Source: CAMYMQ01 sp963730305 (GTDB lineage: Bacteria > Pseudomonadota > Alphaproteobacteria > Bin65). From it: a stretch of 64,000 nt of DNA. The notes below the pieces were generated by a model. The model did not search any database, had not been told where the DNA came from, and saw only the letters and a program-made list of their open reading frames with translations. Location of the stretch: NCBI GenBank assembly GCA_963730305.1, contig CAVSRB010000003.1:868001-932000 (forward strand), in the 5' to 3' direction. This document shows positions 38,233-46,369 of the stretch, one piece after another. The position numbers and the translations under genes are program-made. Position 1 is the first letter of the stretch; every line of letters begins with the position of its first letter.

Positions 38233-38544
38233 CTAGACCAGTATCTCGCTGACCTGCACGATCGGCTGGATGTCGGTGAAGTTGGGCACGTCGGCGAACA
38301 GTTCCTCGCCATGCTGGCCCAGCCCGGCCCCCATCGCCTCGGCGCTGTCGAAGGTGAGGTGCGCCATGAAGCGGAACTCGGGCGCCGTGCCCGGCTGCCC
38401 GCCCGACAGGCCGTTGACCGCCCGAAAGTCCTTGAGCGCGCTGCCCAGCCGGTCGCGCACCAGCGGGATATGCTTGGTGACGTAGTAGTCGGCGTCGAAC
38501 TTGGCGCCGTCGACGTTGGGGTAGAGGACGGAGAGCAGGACCAT
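38233..38544 (-). CDS. EthD family protein
   Basis: 103 residues: VLYPNVDGAKFDADYYVTKH, then PEFRFMAHLTFDSAEAMGAG and ADVPNFTDIQPIVQVSEI are the EthD/dabb-like ferredoxin fold pattern. Members are small dimeric proteins linked to degradation of ethers and polyketide cyclisation; role here unknown. Divergent from nsrR. Confidence 0.85.
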   Translation of the reverse strand: MVLLSVLYPNVDGAKFDADYYVTKHIPLVRDRLGSALKDFRAVNGLSGGQPGTAPEFRFMAHLTFDSAEAMGAGLGQHGEELFADVPNFTDIQPIVQVSEILV

Positions 38545-38640
38545 GGTCGGCCTCGTTTGCGGGTGGGTGGATGTGCGGGTCGATGGAGACCTGCCAGCGT
38601 CGGCGGATCGGCGGCGCCCGTCAAGCCGCGCGCCGCGGGG

Positions 38641-38684
38641 TTGGACAGCGACCCCTTAAAGAAGTATATTCTATACATTATTCT
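38641..38684 (+). promoter_or_regulatory. nsrR promoter with NsrR-like site
   Basis: TTGGAC (38641-38646) and TATATT (38665-38670) are -35 and -10 candidates with an 18-bp spacer. Over the -10 lies AAGTATATTCTATACATT (38662-38679), containing GTATA-ttc-TATAC and resembling the enterobacterial NsrR site, in a region unusually AT-rich for this genome. Autoregulation is inferred. Confidence 0.5.
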
Positions 38685-38702
38685 TCATCGACGGACCCGG
38701 CC

Positions 38703-39185
38703 ATGCGGCTGACCACCTACACCGACTTCTCCCTGCGCGTGCTGACCTATCTGGGCCTGCGCGCCGACCGGCTGGCCACGATCCACGAGATCGCGACGGC
38801 CTACGGCGTGTCGCAGAACCACCTGATGAAGGTGGTCAACCAGCTCGGCCACGCCGGCTTCGTCGAAACCGTGCGCGGCCGCAACGGTGGGCTGCGCCTG
38901 GCCCGGGCGCCTGCCGCGATCCGGGTCGGCGACGTGGTCCGCCGGATGGAGGACGACTTCCAGCTCGTCGCCTGCTTCGGCGGCAACGACGAGAGCGGCC
39001 GCGGGGGCGGCTGCGTGATCGCGCCCGACTGCCGGCTCGCCGGGGCGTTCGACGAGGCGTTGCACGCCTTCCTCGCCGTGCTCGACCGCTACACGCTGGC
39101 CGACCTGCTGGCCGCGCCGGACCGGCTCGGCCGGCACTTCCCGGCGCTTGCCGCACCGCCGGACCCGGCCGCCGCGCCGGCCTGA
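38703..39185 (+). CDS. nsrR: Rrf2 family nitric-oxide-sensing repressor NsrR
   Basis: 160 residues. The winged helix begins MRLTTYTDFSLRVLTYLGL, with recognition region YGVSQNHLMKVVNQLGHAGF and RGRNGGLRLAR. Three Cys for an Fe-S cluster lie in LVACFGG and GGCVIAPDCRL, the NsrR spacing. NsrR loses repression when NO attacks the cluster. The next two genes, a truncated haemoglobin and a YtfE-type protein, are classic NsrR targets and carry a strong operator at 39263. Confidence 0.88.
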   Translation: MRLTTYTDFSLRVLTYLGLRADRLATIHEIATAYGVSQNHLMKVVNQLGHAGFVETVRGRNGGLRLARAPAAIRVGDVVRRMEDDFQLVACFGGNDESGRGGGCVIAPDCRLAGAFDEALHAFLAVLDRYTLADLLAAPDRLGRHFPALAAPPDPAAAPA

Positions 39186-39262
39186 GCCCGCCGACGCCCT
39201 CCGCTGCCCTCCCCAACGCCTTTCCGGGCGCGGCCCGTCGGCACCAGCCCCTGCGACAAAAC

Positions 39263-39279
39263 ATGCATTGACAATGCAT
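39263..39279. promoter_or_regulatory. NsrR operator overlapping a -35 element
   Basis: ATGCATT-gac-AATGCAT is a perfect 7-bp inverted repeat and, with flanking ACATGCATT and AATGCATCT, closely matches the known NsrR operator. It overlaps TTGACA (39268-39273), a perfect -35 box; a -10 candidate near 39293 lies very close to the ATG at 39303. A repressor here would block the promoter. Confidence 0.7.
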
Positions 39280-39302
39280 CTAATCAGACAAAAGATATAT
39301 CC

Positions 39303-39827
39303 ATGATGCAGGATAACGCCCGCCCGAGCTTCACCGACACCGACGAGGGTCCGCCCCGCCGCGCCCGGCTGGTCCGCGAGATCCGCGCGGCCACGGGCAT
39401 CGACGAGGCGATGATCGAGCGCCTGGTCCACCGCTTCTACGACCGGGTCCGCGCCGACCCGCTGCTCGGCCCCGTGTTCGCCGCGCGCATCGCCGACTGG
39501 GGGCCGCACCTGGACAAGATGTGCGCCTTCTGGTCGTCGGTCGCGCTGATGACCGGCCGCTATCACGGCCAGCCCGTCGTCGCCCATCGCGACCTGCCGG
39601 TCGGCGCCGACCATTTCGACCGCTGGCTCGCCCTGTTCCGCGCGACGGCGCGGGCCGAATGCCCGCCCGCCGCCGCCGACCATTTCATCGAGCGCGCCGA
39701 GCGCATCGCCGAGAGCCTGGAGCTGGCCGCCGCCGTCCACCGCGGCGAGCCGCTGCCGCCACCGCGGACACGCGCCGGCGCCGCCCGGCTCGGCCAAGCC
39801 ATCCGCCGACAAGGAGAGACACGATGA
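39303..39827 (+). CDS. Group III truncated haemoglobin
   Basis: 174 residues. The globin part shows LVHRFYDRVRADPLLGPVFA, WGPHLDKMCAFWSSVALMTG and RYHGQPVVAHRDLPVGADHF, the group III (P-type) truncated haemoglobin pattern with its distal and proximal helices. An N-terminal extension of about 40 residues and an Arg-rich tail are present. It probably binds or detoxifies NO/O2 adducts in the cytosol. The mRNA may be nearly leaderless. Its stop overlaps the ytfE start (ATGA). Confidence 0.87.
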   Translation: MMQDNARPSFTDTDEGPPRRARLVREIRAATGIDEAMIERLVHRFYDRVRADPLLGPVFAARIADWGPHLDKMCAFWSSVALMTGRYHGQPVVAHRDLPVGADHFDRWLALFRATARAECPPAAADHFIERAERIAESLELAAAVHRGEPLPPPRTRAGAARLGQAIRRQGETR

Positions 39828-40559
39828 CCGCCGTTGTGAACCGTGCCGCCGCCAGCCGGAATGCCGGCTCGCTGAACGCCCTGCCCCTGGCCGAGATCGC
39901 CCGCAGCCTGCCGGGCGCGACCGCCGTGTTCCGCCGCCACGGGCTCGACTTCTGCTGCGGCGGCGGCGACAGCCTGGCCGAGGCCGCGTCGGAGAAGGGC
40001 CTGGCGGCCGAGGCGATCGCCGCCGAGCTCGCCGCCCTCGACCCCGGCAACGCCCCGGCGGTGCCGCGCGAGCCGGACAAGCTGATCGACCATATCCTGG
40101 CCCGCTATCACGAGGTCCACCGCCGCGAGCTGCCCGAGCTGATCAAGCTGGCCGCCCGGGTCGAGGCCGCGCACAAGGGCCACCCCAAGGTTCCCGCCGG
40201 CATCGCCGACGCCCTGCGCGAGCTGGAGACCGAGCTCGAAGTCCCACATGCAGAAGGAGGAGCAGGTCCTGTTCCCGCTGATGCGCGCCGGCGGCGCGCC
40301 GATGATCGTCCACCCGATCGCGCGCATGCGCTTCGAGCACGACGAGCACGGCGAACGCCTGCGCCGGCTCGAAGCCCTGACCGGCAACTTCGCCCTGCCC
40401 GCCGACGCCTGCCCGACCTGGGCGGCCCTGTACACGGGCCTGCGCAAGCTGGTCGACGACCTGATGGAGCACGTCCACCTGGAGAACAACGTGCTGTTCC
40501 CGCAATTCGCCGCCGAGGGCGAATTGCCGGCGACGCCGGTGTGCGGCATGGGCTGCTGA
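39824..40559 (+). pseudogene. ytfE: Iron-sulphur cluster repair protein YtfE (one +1 frameshift)
   Basis: ATG 39824 has an AAGGAGAGA ribosome site. The N-terminal DUF542 region is intact (LPGATAVFRRHGLDFCCGGG), then the hemerythrin-like di-iron domain starts (LIDHILARYHEVHRRELPEL). An extra C in GTCCCAC at about 40242-40245 shifts the frame; after it the other frame continues MQKEEQVLFPLM, FEHDEHGERL and HVHLENNVLFPQF to the stop at 40559. Removing one base gives 244 residues with all expected His/Glu ligands, so the gene is probably functional and the base an error. Confidence 0.85.
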
Positions 40560-40615
40560 GGGCCGCTGCGGCAGGACCGGCGCCGCCCGACCGGGCGCGG
40601 CGAAAACCGTGAAAA

Positions 40616-40645
40616 GGTTATCATCGGTTATCTTTGGTTATCCCC
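40616..40645. repeat. Three 10-bp direct repeats of GGTTATC
   Basis: GGTTATC occurs at 40616, 40626 and 40636, one helical turn apart, so the sites face the same side of the helix. Iteron-like spacing; no binding protein is known. Confidence 0.6.
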
Positions 40646-40719
40646 GCCGTGGCCGAGGCGGCGGGGATGTCGGCAAATGTAAGCATTTGTCATCATCGGC
40701 AGCGTAACGGCGCAGGGCT

Positions 40720-40835
40720 CCCTCGATACGCCCCGGATCGCATCCGGGGCTACTCGGGATGAGGGCCCGGTTTCCCGCCATTCCTCCCCCGTCCTCATCC
40801 CGAGTAGGCCGCGCGCCGCGCGGCCGTATCGAGGG
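40720..40835. repeat. Nested palindromic repeat, type B
   Basis: Outer arms CCCTCGATACG (40720-40730) and CGTATCGAGGG (40825-40835), inner arms CTACTCGGGATGAGG (40750-40764) and CCTCATCCCGAGTAG (40793-40807) are perfect. Between outer and inner arms each side has its own hairpin (GCCCCGGA/TCCGGGGC and GGCCGCGCG/GCGCGGCC). The architecture matches 52256-52379 with different sequence. Confidence 0.75.
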
Positions 40836-40873
40836 ACCTGCCGGCGACGGTTTGCCACCGAGGCGCATGGCGG

Positions 40874-40903
40874 TGTCATCATGTGTCATCATTTGTCAGC
40901 AGC
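40874..40903. repeat. Three 10-bp direct repeats of TGTCATCAT
   Basis: TGTCATCAT at 40874 and 40884 and a degenerate TGTCAGCAG at 40894 form tandem 10-bp units; another TGTCATCAT copy lies at 40688. Together with the GGTTATC set they flank the type B palindrome. Confidence 0.55.
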
Positions 40904-41054
40904 CGTTGCGTTCCAGGCCCGCACGGGGTGCGCCGGGCCAGCAGCCCGAACATGCTCCGCACCGGGACGCCCGGGCCGCGACACTTGATAATATTCCTAT
41001 ATGGTGACCGGCCAGGTTAGATGCAACGCGTCGGGGCGGGCGAGCCCCCAAACA

Positions 41055-41126
41055 CCATCCCCGCGCAGGCGGGGATCCAGGATGCTTCGTCACGGGATTG
41101 GATGCCCGCTTGCGCGGGCATGACGG
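41055..41126. repeat. Nested palindromic repeat, type A copy 2
   Basis: CCATCCCCGCgcaGGCGGGGATCCAG on the left and TGGATgCCCGCttgcGCGGGcATGACGG on the right repeat the plan of the element at 546-616, with each half self-complementary. Non-coding. Confidence 0.65.
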
Positions 41127-41542
41127 TTGGGTAGACGCTGCGCCATCGGCCTGCCGTTCAGGAGCAAAAGGCCTTACGAGATTGGCGCCGTCGACGCGGC
41201 GCAGCCTGAAGAACTCGCGCGCGAATTGCCGAATTCCCTGATCGAACACTATGGGTGGCGGCGGACATGAGGGTCGTTTCCCGAGAAATAGACGGTCCCT
41301 TCTCCTCTATCCGATTATTGCAGCTCTTCCAATTCACCTACCAATTATGCCCAACGGACAAGAACGGGCACGCCCCCAACTTTGCCTTAGGTCGCTCCCG
41401 CCCATACAGCGCAGCAATCATGTACCGCGTGACACCCTCGCTCACCCCAGAAAATCCATGGATCCACATTTTTGTAGATCTTGCACATTTCCGCAGAATA
41501 CATGTATGGTTGGTCGTCAAATCAACCAACAGTACGCCGAAC

Positions 41543-43333
41543 ATGATCTCCCACATTCGCATCAAGAACTTTCGTTCAATCGAACTACTTGAAATACCAA
41601 CCAACTATCTTACGACCTTTGTCGGCCCCAATGACGCTGGAAAATCTAATATCGTTCGCGCTCTTAATTTGTTCTTTAATGGACAAACTGATCACAACTC
41701 AGAATTTTCCTTCAATTCCGATTTCAATTCCAACGCAAAAGTGCCGGCGCGAAAGGCAGCAGAAATCGAAGTCACTATTACGATTGATTTACCATCCGGC
41801 TTTATTCGAAAGGGTTATGCCGAAAGCATAAGTTGGAGGAAAACATGGCGCAAAGACGGAGAACATCTGGATCGCCAAGTTCGTTGCTTTACCGATGGAA
41901 GGGAATTCCCCAGATATAGCAAAATACCGAATTTTCTAGACAGGATTGTCTTCCATTACGTACCCGCTATAAAAGACAAGGGGTATTTTACTAATCTTCA
42001 AGGACAACTTTATGAGGTGTTATCAACCGTTGCTGCAGATTCGTTAAGAAATTCCGCAATTCAATTTGAGAGCGAGATTCAAGGGCATTTAAGCGAGCTA
42101 CTTTTGGACCTCGACAGCACCATCAACACTTCAACTCAACTAAAGCTACCCCAAGATCTAAGACGCGTCTTTGAGGATCTAGAATTTGATTCGAATAACA
42201 CCCCTCTATCAAGGCGTGGAGATGGGATAAAAATTCGTCACATTCCTATGATCCTACATTTTTTGGGAGAAAAGGAAAATTCTATCCTTGGCTCAGGTAG
42301 CATCAAACACACTTATGTGTGGGCATTCGAGGAGCCTGAAAACAACGTTGAGTTACGATCGTGCTTTGACATGGCAGAACAGTTCATGGGATTTATAGAA
42401 AACGAAAGCGCCCAAATTTTTATGACAACTCACTCTCCCGTTTTTTATGCAATCCCGGATCCCGGCGGCGACGATCCCAATGAAGCGTGGATCACAACTT
42501 ATTATGTTCGAAAGCCAGAAGACTTTACCGAACTTTCAACATTCAACAGAGAGTTGGTTGATGAAAATCTGGGTTTGATGCCCTTGGTCGCGCCTTATGT
42601 TACAAAAGAAAAGGAGAGAATCGAGCGCCTAGAAAAGACGATATCAGAGATTAGAAAAGATAAGCCTGTAATATTTTTGGAAGGTCGCACAGATGAAGTC
42701 GTCGTACGAAAGGCCTTGTCTACATTCTTCCCGGATGCACTAGATAATTTGTATGTCTATGGGGGACAAGAGGCAGAATATGGCAGCGCAATGGCTGCTG
42801 CTAACAGGGCCATCGCCTAGCAACTGGAGCAGCAGCATAAGAAAAAGCCTATCTCTGCAGCAGTAATTTTCGACAAAGATGATGCAGGCCGCAAGGCCAA
42901 AAGGTACTTTGAAGAACAAATGTCTACTCGAGACAAGAAGCATGTCCGGGCTCTCTTTTGGGAGTCATCGTCGACCTTGAGAAGCCTTGTCGGTCAAAAG
43001 AAATATAGACTGGATGTTGATACTAGAAGCCATGCTCGATGACACCGCGTGGCGGGATACGCAAGCAGAAATCGCATTTTGTCGTCAGCGGATAAGTTGC
43101 ACCTTCGATATCCGGAAACAGTTGTTGAAAAGTTGCTGAAATCGGGAGGCGAATCTTCGCTTGAGGAGCTTGGGGCCGTTGAAAAGATTCGGGTAACCGG
43201 AATTCAAGAATGAAGCATCGAAAGCTAGCATTGCGCGTTGGGCCGCGACGCTTGCTCCAGATGATGCGCGTCGAAGGCCCTGGCGGCATTTGAGCCGATC
43301 CTCAAAAAGGTAATTGATCGCCTGCTTGTGTAG
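41543..43333 (+). pseudogene. OLD-family ATPase/TOPRIM nuclease, degenerate
   Basis: The N-terminal 425 residues from ATG 41543 are continuous: Walker A GPNDAGKS at 28-35, Walker B VWAFEEPENNVE, H-loop FMTTHSPVF, then the first TOPRIM motif VIFLEGRTDEVVVRKAL. An in-frame TAG at 42818-42820 interrupts the gene between the two TOPRIM motifs; the frame continues with AAVIFDKDDAGRKAKRYF (DxD motif). Further frame changes near 43022-43030, 43075, 43212 and 43270 lead to FEPILKKVIDRLLV ending at 43333. The region is far more AT-rich than its surroundings, indicating transfer. OLD proteins act in phage defence; this copy appears inactivated. Confidence 0.75.
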
Positions 43334-43342
43334 TTGACTTCG

Positions 43343-45496
43343 TCACTCCGCCGCGCGCTTCAACCCCCGGATCAGCCCCAGCACCTCGCCCGCGGCCTCG
43401 GGGATGTTCGTCCCCGGCCCGTAGATGGCGTGCACGCCGGCGCGCTTGAGCATGTCGTAGTCCTGGGGCGGGATGACGCCGCCGCAGATCACCACCACGT
43501 CGCCGGCGCCCTGGGCGCGGAGCTGCTCGATCAGCGCGGGGACGAGCGTCTTGTGGCCCGCGGCCTGGGTCGAGACGCCGACGACGTGGACGTCGTTCTC
43601 GACCGCCTGGCGGGCGCATTCCTCGGGGGTGGCGAACATCGGGCCGATGTCGACGTCGAAGCCGATGTCGGCGAAGGCGGTGGCGATCACCTTCATGCCG
43701 CGGTCGTGGCCGTCCTGGCCGAGCTTGGCGACCAGGATGCGCGGGCGGCGGCCCTCCTCGGCGGCGAAGGCGTCGACCTGCGCGCGGATCGCTTCGAACA
43801 TGGCATCGCCCTCCCAGGCCTTGGCGTAGACGCCGGAGATCGAGCGGGTCTCCGCCCGGTGGCGGCCGAACACCGTCTTCCATCGCGTCGGACATCTCGC
43901 CGACCGTCGCGCGGGCCCGCGCCGCCTCGACGCAGGCGGCGAGCAGGTTGCCGTCGGATTTGGCCGCCTCGCGTGATGGCCTCGAGCGCGGCAGTGCAGG
44001 CGGCCTCGTCCCGTGACGCCCGGATCTTTTCCAGCCGGGCGACCTGGGCGCGCAGCACCTCGGTGTTGTCGATGTCGAGGATGTCGACCTGCTCGGGGTT
44101 CTCGGGCCGGTACTTGTTGACGCCGACGATGACCTCCTCGCCCCGGTCGATCTTGGCCTGGCGGCGGGCGGCGGCCTCCTCGATGCGCAGCTTGGGCATG
44201 CCGGCGGCGACCGCCTTGGTCATGCCGCCGTGTTCCTCGACCTCCTCGATCAGGGCCCAGGCGGCCTCGGCGACGGAGGCGGTCAGCGCCTCGACGTAAT
44301 AGGACCCGCCCAGCGGGTCGATCACGTGGGTGACGCCCGTTTCCTCGGCGATGACCAGCTGCGTATTCCGCGCGATCCGCGCCGAGAACGGCGTCGGCAG
44401 GGCCAGCGCCTCGTCGAAGGCGTTGGTGTGCAGGCTCTGGGTGCCGCCGAGCACGCCGGCCAGCGCCTCGATCGTGGTGCGCATGACGTTGTTGTAGGGG
44501 TCCTGCTCGGTCAGCGAGACGCCGGAGGTCTGGCAGTGGGTGCGCAGCGCCGACGAGCGCGGGTCCTTGGGCTCGTACTGCGCCGACGATCTTCGCCCAC
44601 AGCAGCCGCGCGGCGCGCAGCTTGGCGATCTCCATGAAGAAGTTCATGCCGAGGCAGAAGAAGAAGGACAGCCGCGGCGCGAACTTGTCGATGTCGAGGC
44701 CGCGGGCCAGCGCCGCGCGGACGTATTCCCAGCCGTCGGCGAGGGTGAAGGCGAGCTCCTGGACGCAGGTCGCCCCCGCCTCCTGCATGTGGTAGCCGGA
44801 GATCGAGATCGAGTTGAAGCGCGGCATCTCCCGCGCGGTGTAGTCGATGATGTCCGCGACGATCCGCATCGAGGGCTCGGGCGGATAGATGTAGGTGTTG
44901 CGGACCATGAACTCCTTGAGGATGTCGTTCTGGATGGTCCCCGACAGGTCCGCGCGCGCGACGCCCTGCTCCTCGCCGGCGACGATGAAGGACGCCAGCA
45001 CGGGCAGGACGGCGCCGTTCATGGTCATCGACACGGAGATCTTCTCGAGCGGGATGCCGTCGAACAGGACCTTCATGTCCTCGACCGAATCGATCGCCAC
45101 GCCGGCCTTGCCGACGTCGCCGACCACCCGCGGGTGGTCCGAGTCGTAGCCGCGGTGGGTGGCGAGGTCGAAGGCGACCGACAGGCCCGTCTGCCCGCCG
45201 GCCAGCGCCTGGCGGTAGAACTTGTTGGACTCCTCGGCGGTCGAGAAGCCGGCATACTGGCGGATCGTCCACGGCCGGTTGGCGTACATGGTCGCGCGCG
45301 GGCCGCGGACGTAGGGCGCGAAGCCGGGCATGCCGCCCAGATGCTCGATCCCCTCCAGGTCGGCGGCGGTGTAGAGCGGCTTGACCGCGACCCCCTCGGG
45401 GGTCTGCCAGGTCAGGGTCTCGGGCTCGGCGCCCTTGAGCTCCTTGCTCGCCAGGGCGCGCCAGTCGTCAAGCGTGGTTTCGGGTTTGTCGGCCAT
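43343..45496 (-). pseudogene. scpA: Methylmalonyl-CoA mutase (three +1 frameshifts)
   Basis: The N-terminal barrel is clear (MYANRPWTIRQYAGFSTAEE, IYPPEPSMRIVADIIDYTA, ISISGYHMQEAGATCVQEL), as is the C-terminal cobalamin domain with KLGQDGHDRG (B12 His) and VVICGGVIPPQDY. Three extra bases break the frame: near 44583 (before AQYEPKDPRSSALRTHCQT), at 43971 (before EAAKSDGNLLAACVEAA) and near 43878 (before TVFGRHRAETRS). Deleting all three gives 716 continuous residues, the normal size. It isomerises methylmalonyl-CoA and succinyl-CoA with adenosylcobalamin; its chaperone MeaB is at 29264-30280. Confidence 0.9.
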
Positions 45497-45611
45497 CGTC
45501 GGTCACTCTCAGCTACACGCGGATTATATCGCACGTGCGAAAGGGCGGTAACAGGCAATCGTCGCGGAGGCCGACGGCCGGCCCGTCGGCCAACCGGCCG
45601 TGACGCTGGCC

Positions 45612-45651
45612 TTGACCTCCTCCGCGGCTGTAGCTACATTCGTATCTACAG
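45612..45651 (+). promoter_or_regulatory. Promoter and operator of the AbrB-Doc pair
   Basis: TTGACC (45612-45617) and TACATT (45635-45640) are spaced by 17 bp. The -10 sits inside CTGTAGCTAC-attc-GTATCTACAG (45628-45651), a 10-bp inverted repeat with one mismatch. This is where an AbrB-type antitoxin would bind for autorepression. Confidence 0.65.
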
Positions 45652-45674
45652 TTCCACCGGACGCGAGCAAATCG

Positions 45675-45899
45675 ATGCACAAGGTCAAGCTGCGCAAGAT
45701 CGGCAATTCGCTGGGCTTCACCATCCCCAAGGAGGCGCTCGCCCGGCTCAAGGTCGCCGACGGCGACACCCTGATCCTGACCGAGTGCGCCGACGGCTAC
45801 ATCGTCACGCCCTACGACGCGGACTTCGAGGACGCGATGAAGATCGCCGACGAGGGCATGCGGCGGTATCGCAACGCCCTGCGCGAACTGGCCAAATGA
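45675..45899 (+). CDS. AbrB/MazE-type antitoxin
   Basis: 74 residues from ATG 45675. The swapped-hairpin DNA-binding domain reads MHKVKLRKIGNSLGFTIPKE, followed by LKVADGDTLILTE and a C-terminal helix (DAMKIADEGMRRYRNALREL) that would neutralise the toxin. Its stop overlaps the toxin ATG (ATGA). Autoregulation through the palindrome at 45628-45651 is likely. Confidence 0.88.
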   Translation: MHKVKLRKIGNSLGFTIPKEALARLKVADGDTLILTECADGYIVTPYDADFEDAMKIADEGMRRYRNALRELAK

Positions 45900-46285
45900 G
45901 CGTCCGGTGGCTCACCGTCGAAATGGTCGATGCCTTGCATGAGATGCAGATCGCCCAGTTCGGCGGCTCGTCCGGTACCCGCGACGATGGACTGGTCGAC
46001 TCGGCGCTGGCCCGGCCCAAGAACCTGGCCGCCTACGGCGAGCCGCGGATCGCCGAGCTTGCGGCGGCCTACGCTTTCGGTATCGCTCGGAACCATCCGT
46101 TCATCGATGGCAACAAGCGGACGGCCTTCATGGCCGCCTACGTGTTCCTCGGCCTCAACGGCCTCCGCTTGGAGACGCCGGAGGAAGAGGCCGTGATCGT
46201 TTTCCGCGATCTCGCCGCTGGCGACCTCGACGAGGGCGAGCTGGTGCGCTGGATCGAGGACCGTTCCGTGCCGAAGAATGATTGA
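45896..46285 (+). CDS. doc: Death-on-curing (Doc) family toxin
   Basis: 129 residues. The Fic/Doc core HPFIDGNKRTA is at 67-77, preceded by LAAAYAFGIARN and the N-terminal segment TVEMVDALHEMQI. Doc toxins phosphorylate EF-Tu; the motif has the HxFxDxNK form of Doc instead of the AMPylating GNGR form of Fic. It is translationally coupled to the AbrB antitoxin. Phd is the usual partner of Doc, so the AbrB-Doc pairing is a less common variant. Confidence 0.9.
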   Translation: MSVRWLTVEMVDALHEMQIAQFGGSSGTRDDGLVDSALARPKNLAAYGEPRIAELAAAYAFGIARNHPFIDGNKRTAFMAAYVFLGLNGLRLETPEEEAVIVFRDLAAGDLDEGELVRWIEDRSVPKND

Positions 46286-46319
46286 TCGCAATGCCGATCG
46301 CGCAGGCGGAACAAACGCG

Positions 46320-46346
46320 AAAGGCCGGCGCGAAACGCCGGCCTTT
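46320..46346. terminator. Bidirectional terminator
   Basis: AAAGGCCGGCG-cgaaa-CGCCGGCCTTT is a perfect 11-bp stem with A/T ends on both sides, between the convergent doc gene and the repeat-protein gene ending at 46370. Confidence 0.75.
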
Positions 46347-46369
46347 CCCGTGTCGAAGCGACACGTGGG

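Larger units (their letters stand above)
40560..41542. other. Accessory non-coding interval
   Basis: Nearly 1 kb without a convincing gene. It holds two sets of iterated 10-bp repeats, a 16-bp palindrome CAAATGtaagCATTTG (40674-40689), two long nested palindromes and, at 41127-41270, a short frame ending IEHYGWRRT that may be the tail of a lost gene. GC content falls sharply after about 41270 towards the OLD-like gene. Confidence 0.5.

Noticed and set aside
41127..41270. Short plus-strand frame ending IEHYGWRRT
   Set aside because: Starts inside a palindromic repeat, has no ATG and no recognised family; kept only as a possible gene remnant.
41338..41604. Minus-strand frame with IS-like look upstream of the OLD gene
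   Set aside because: No catalytic DDE/HUH motif or terminal repeats could be identified; it overlaps the OLD gene start and may be chance coding in AT-richer DNA.
44540..45830. Open frame on the plus strand across the mutase gene
   Set aside because: Antisense shadow of the mutase; only its last part (45896-46285) is the doc gene.
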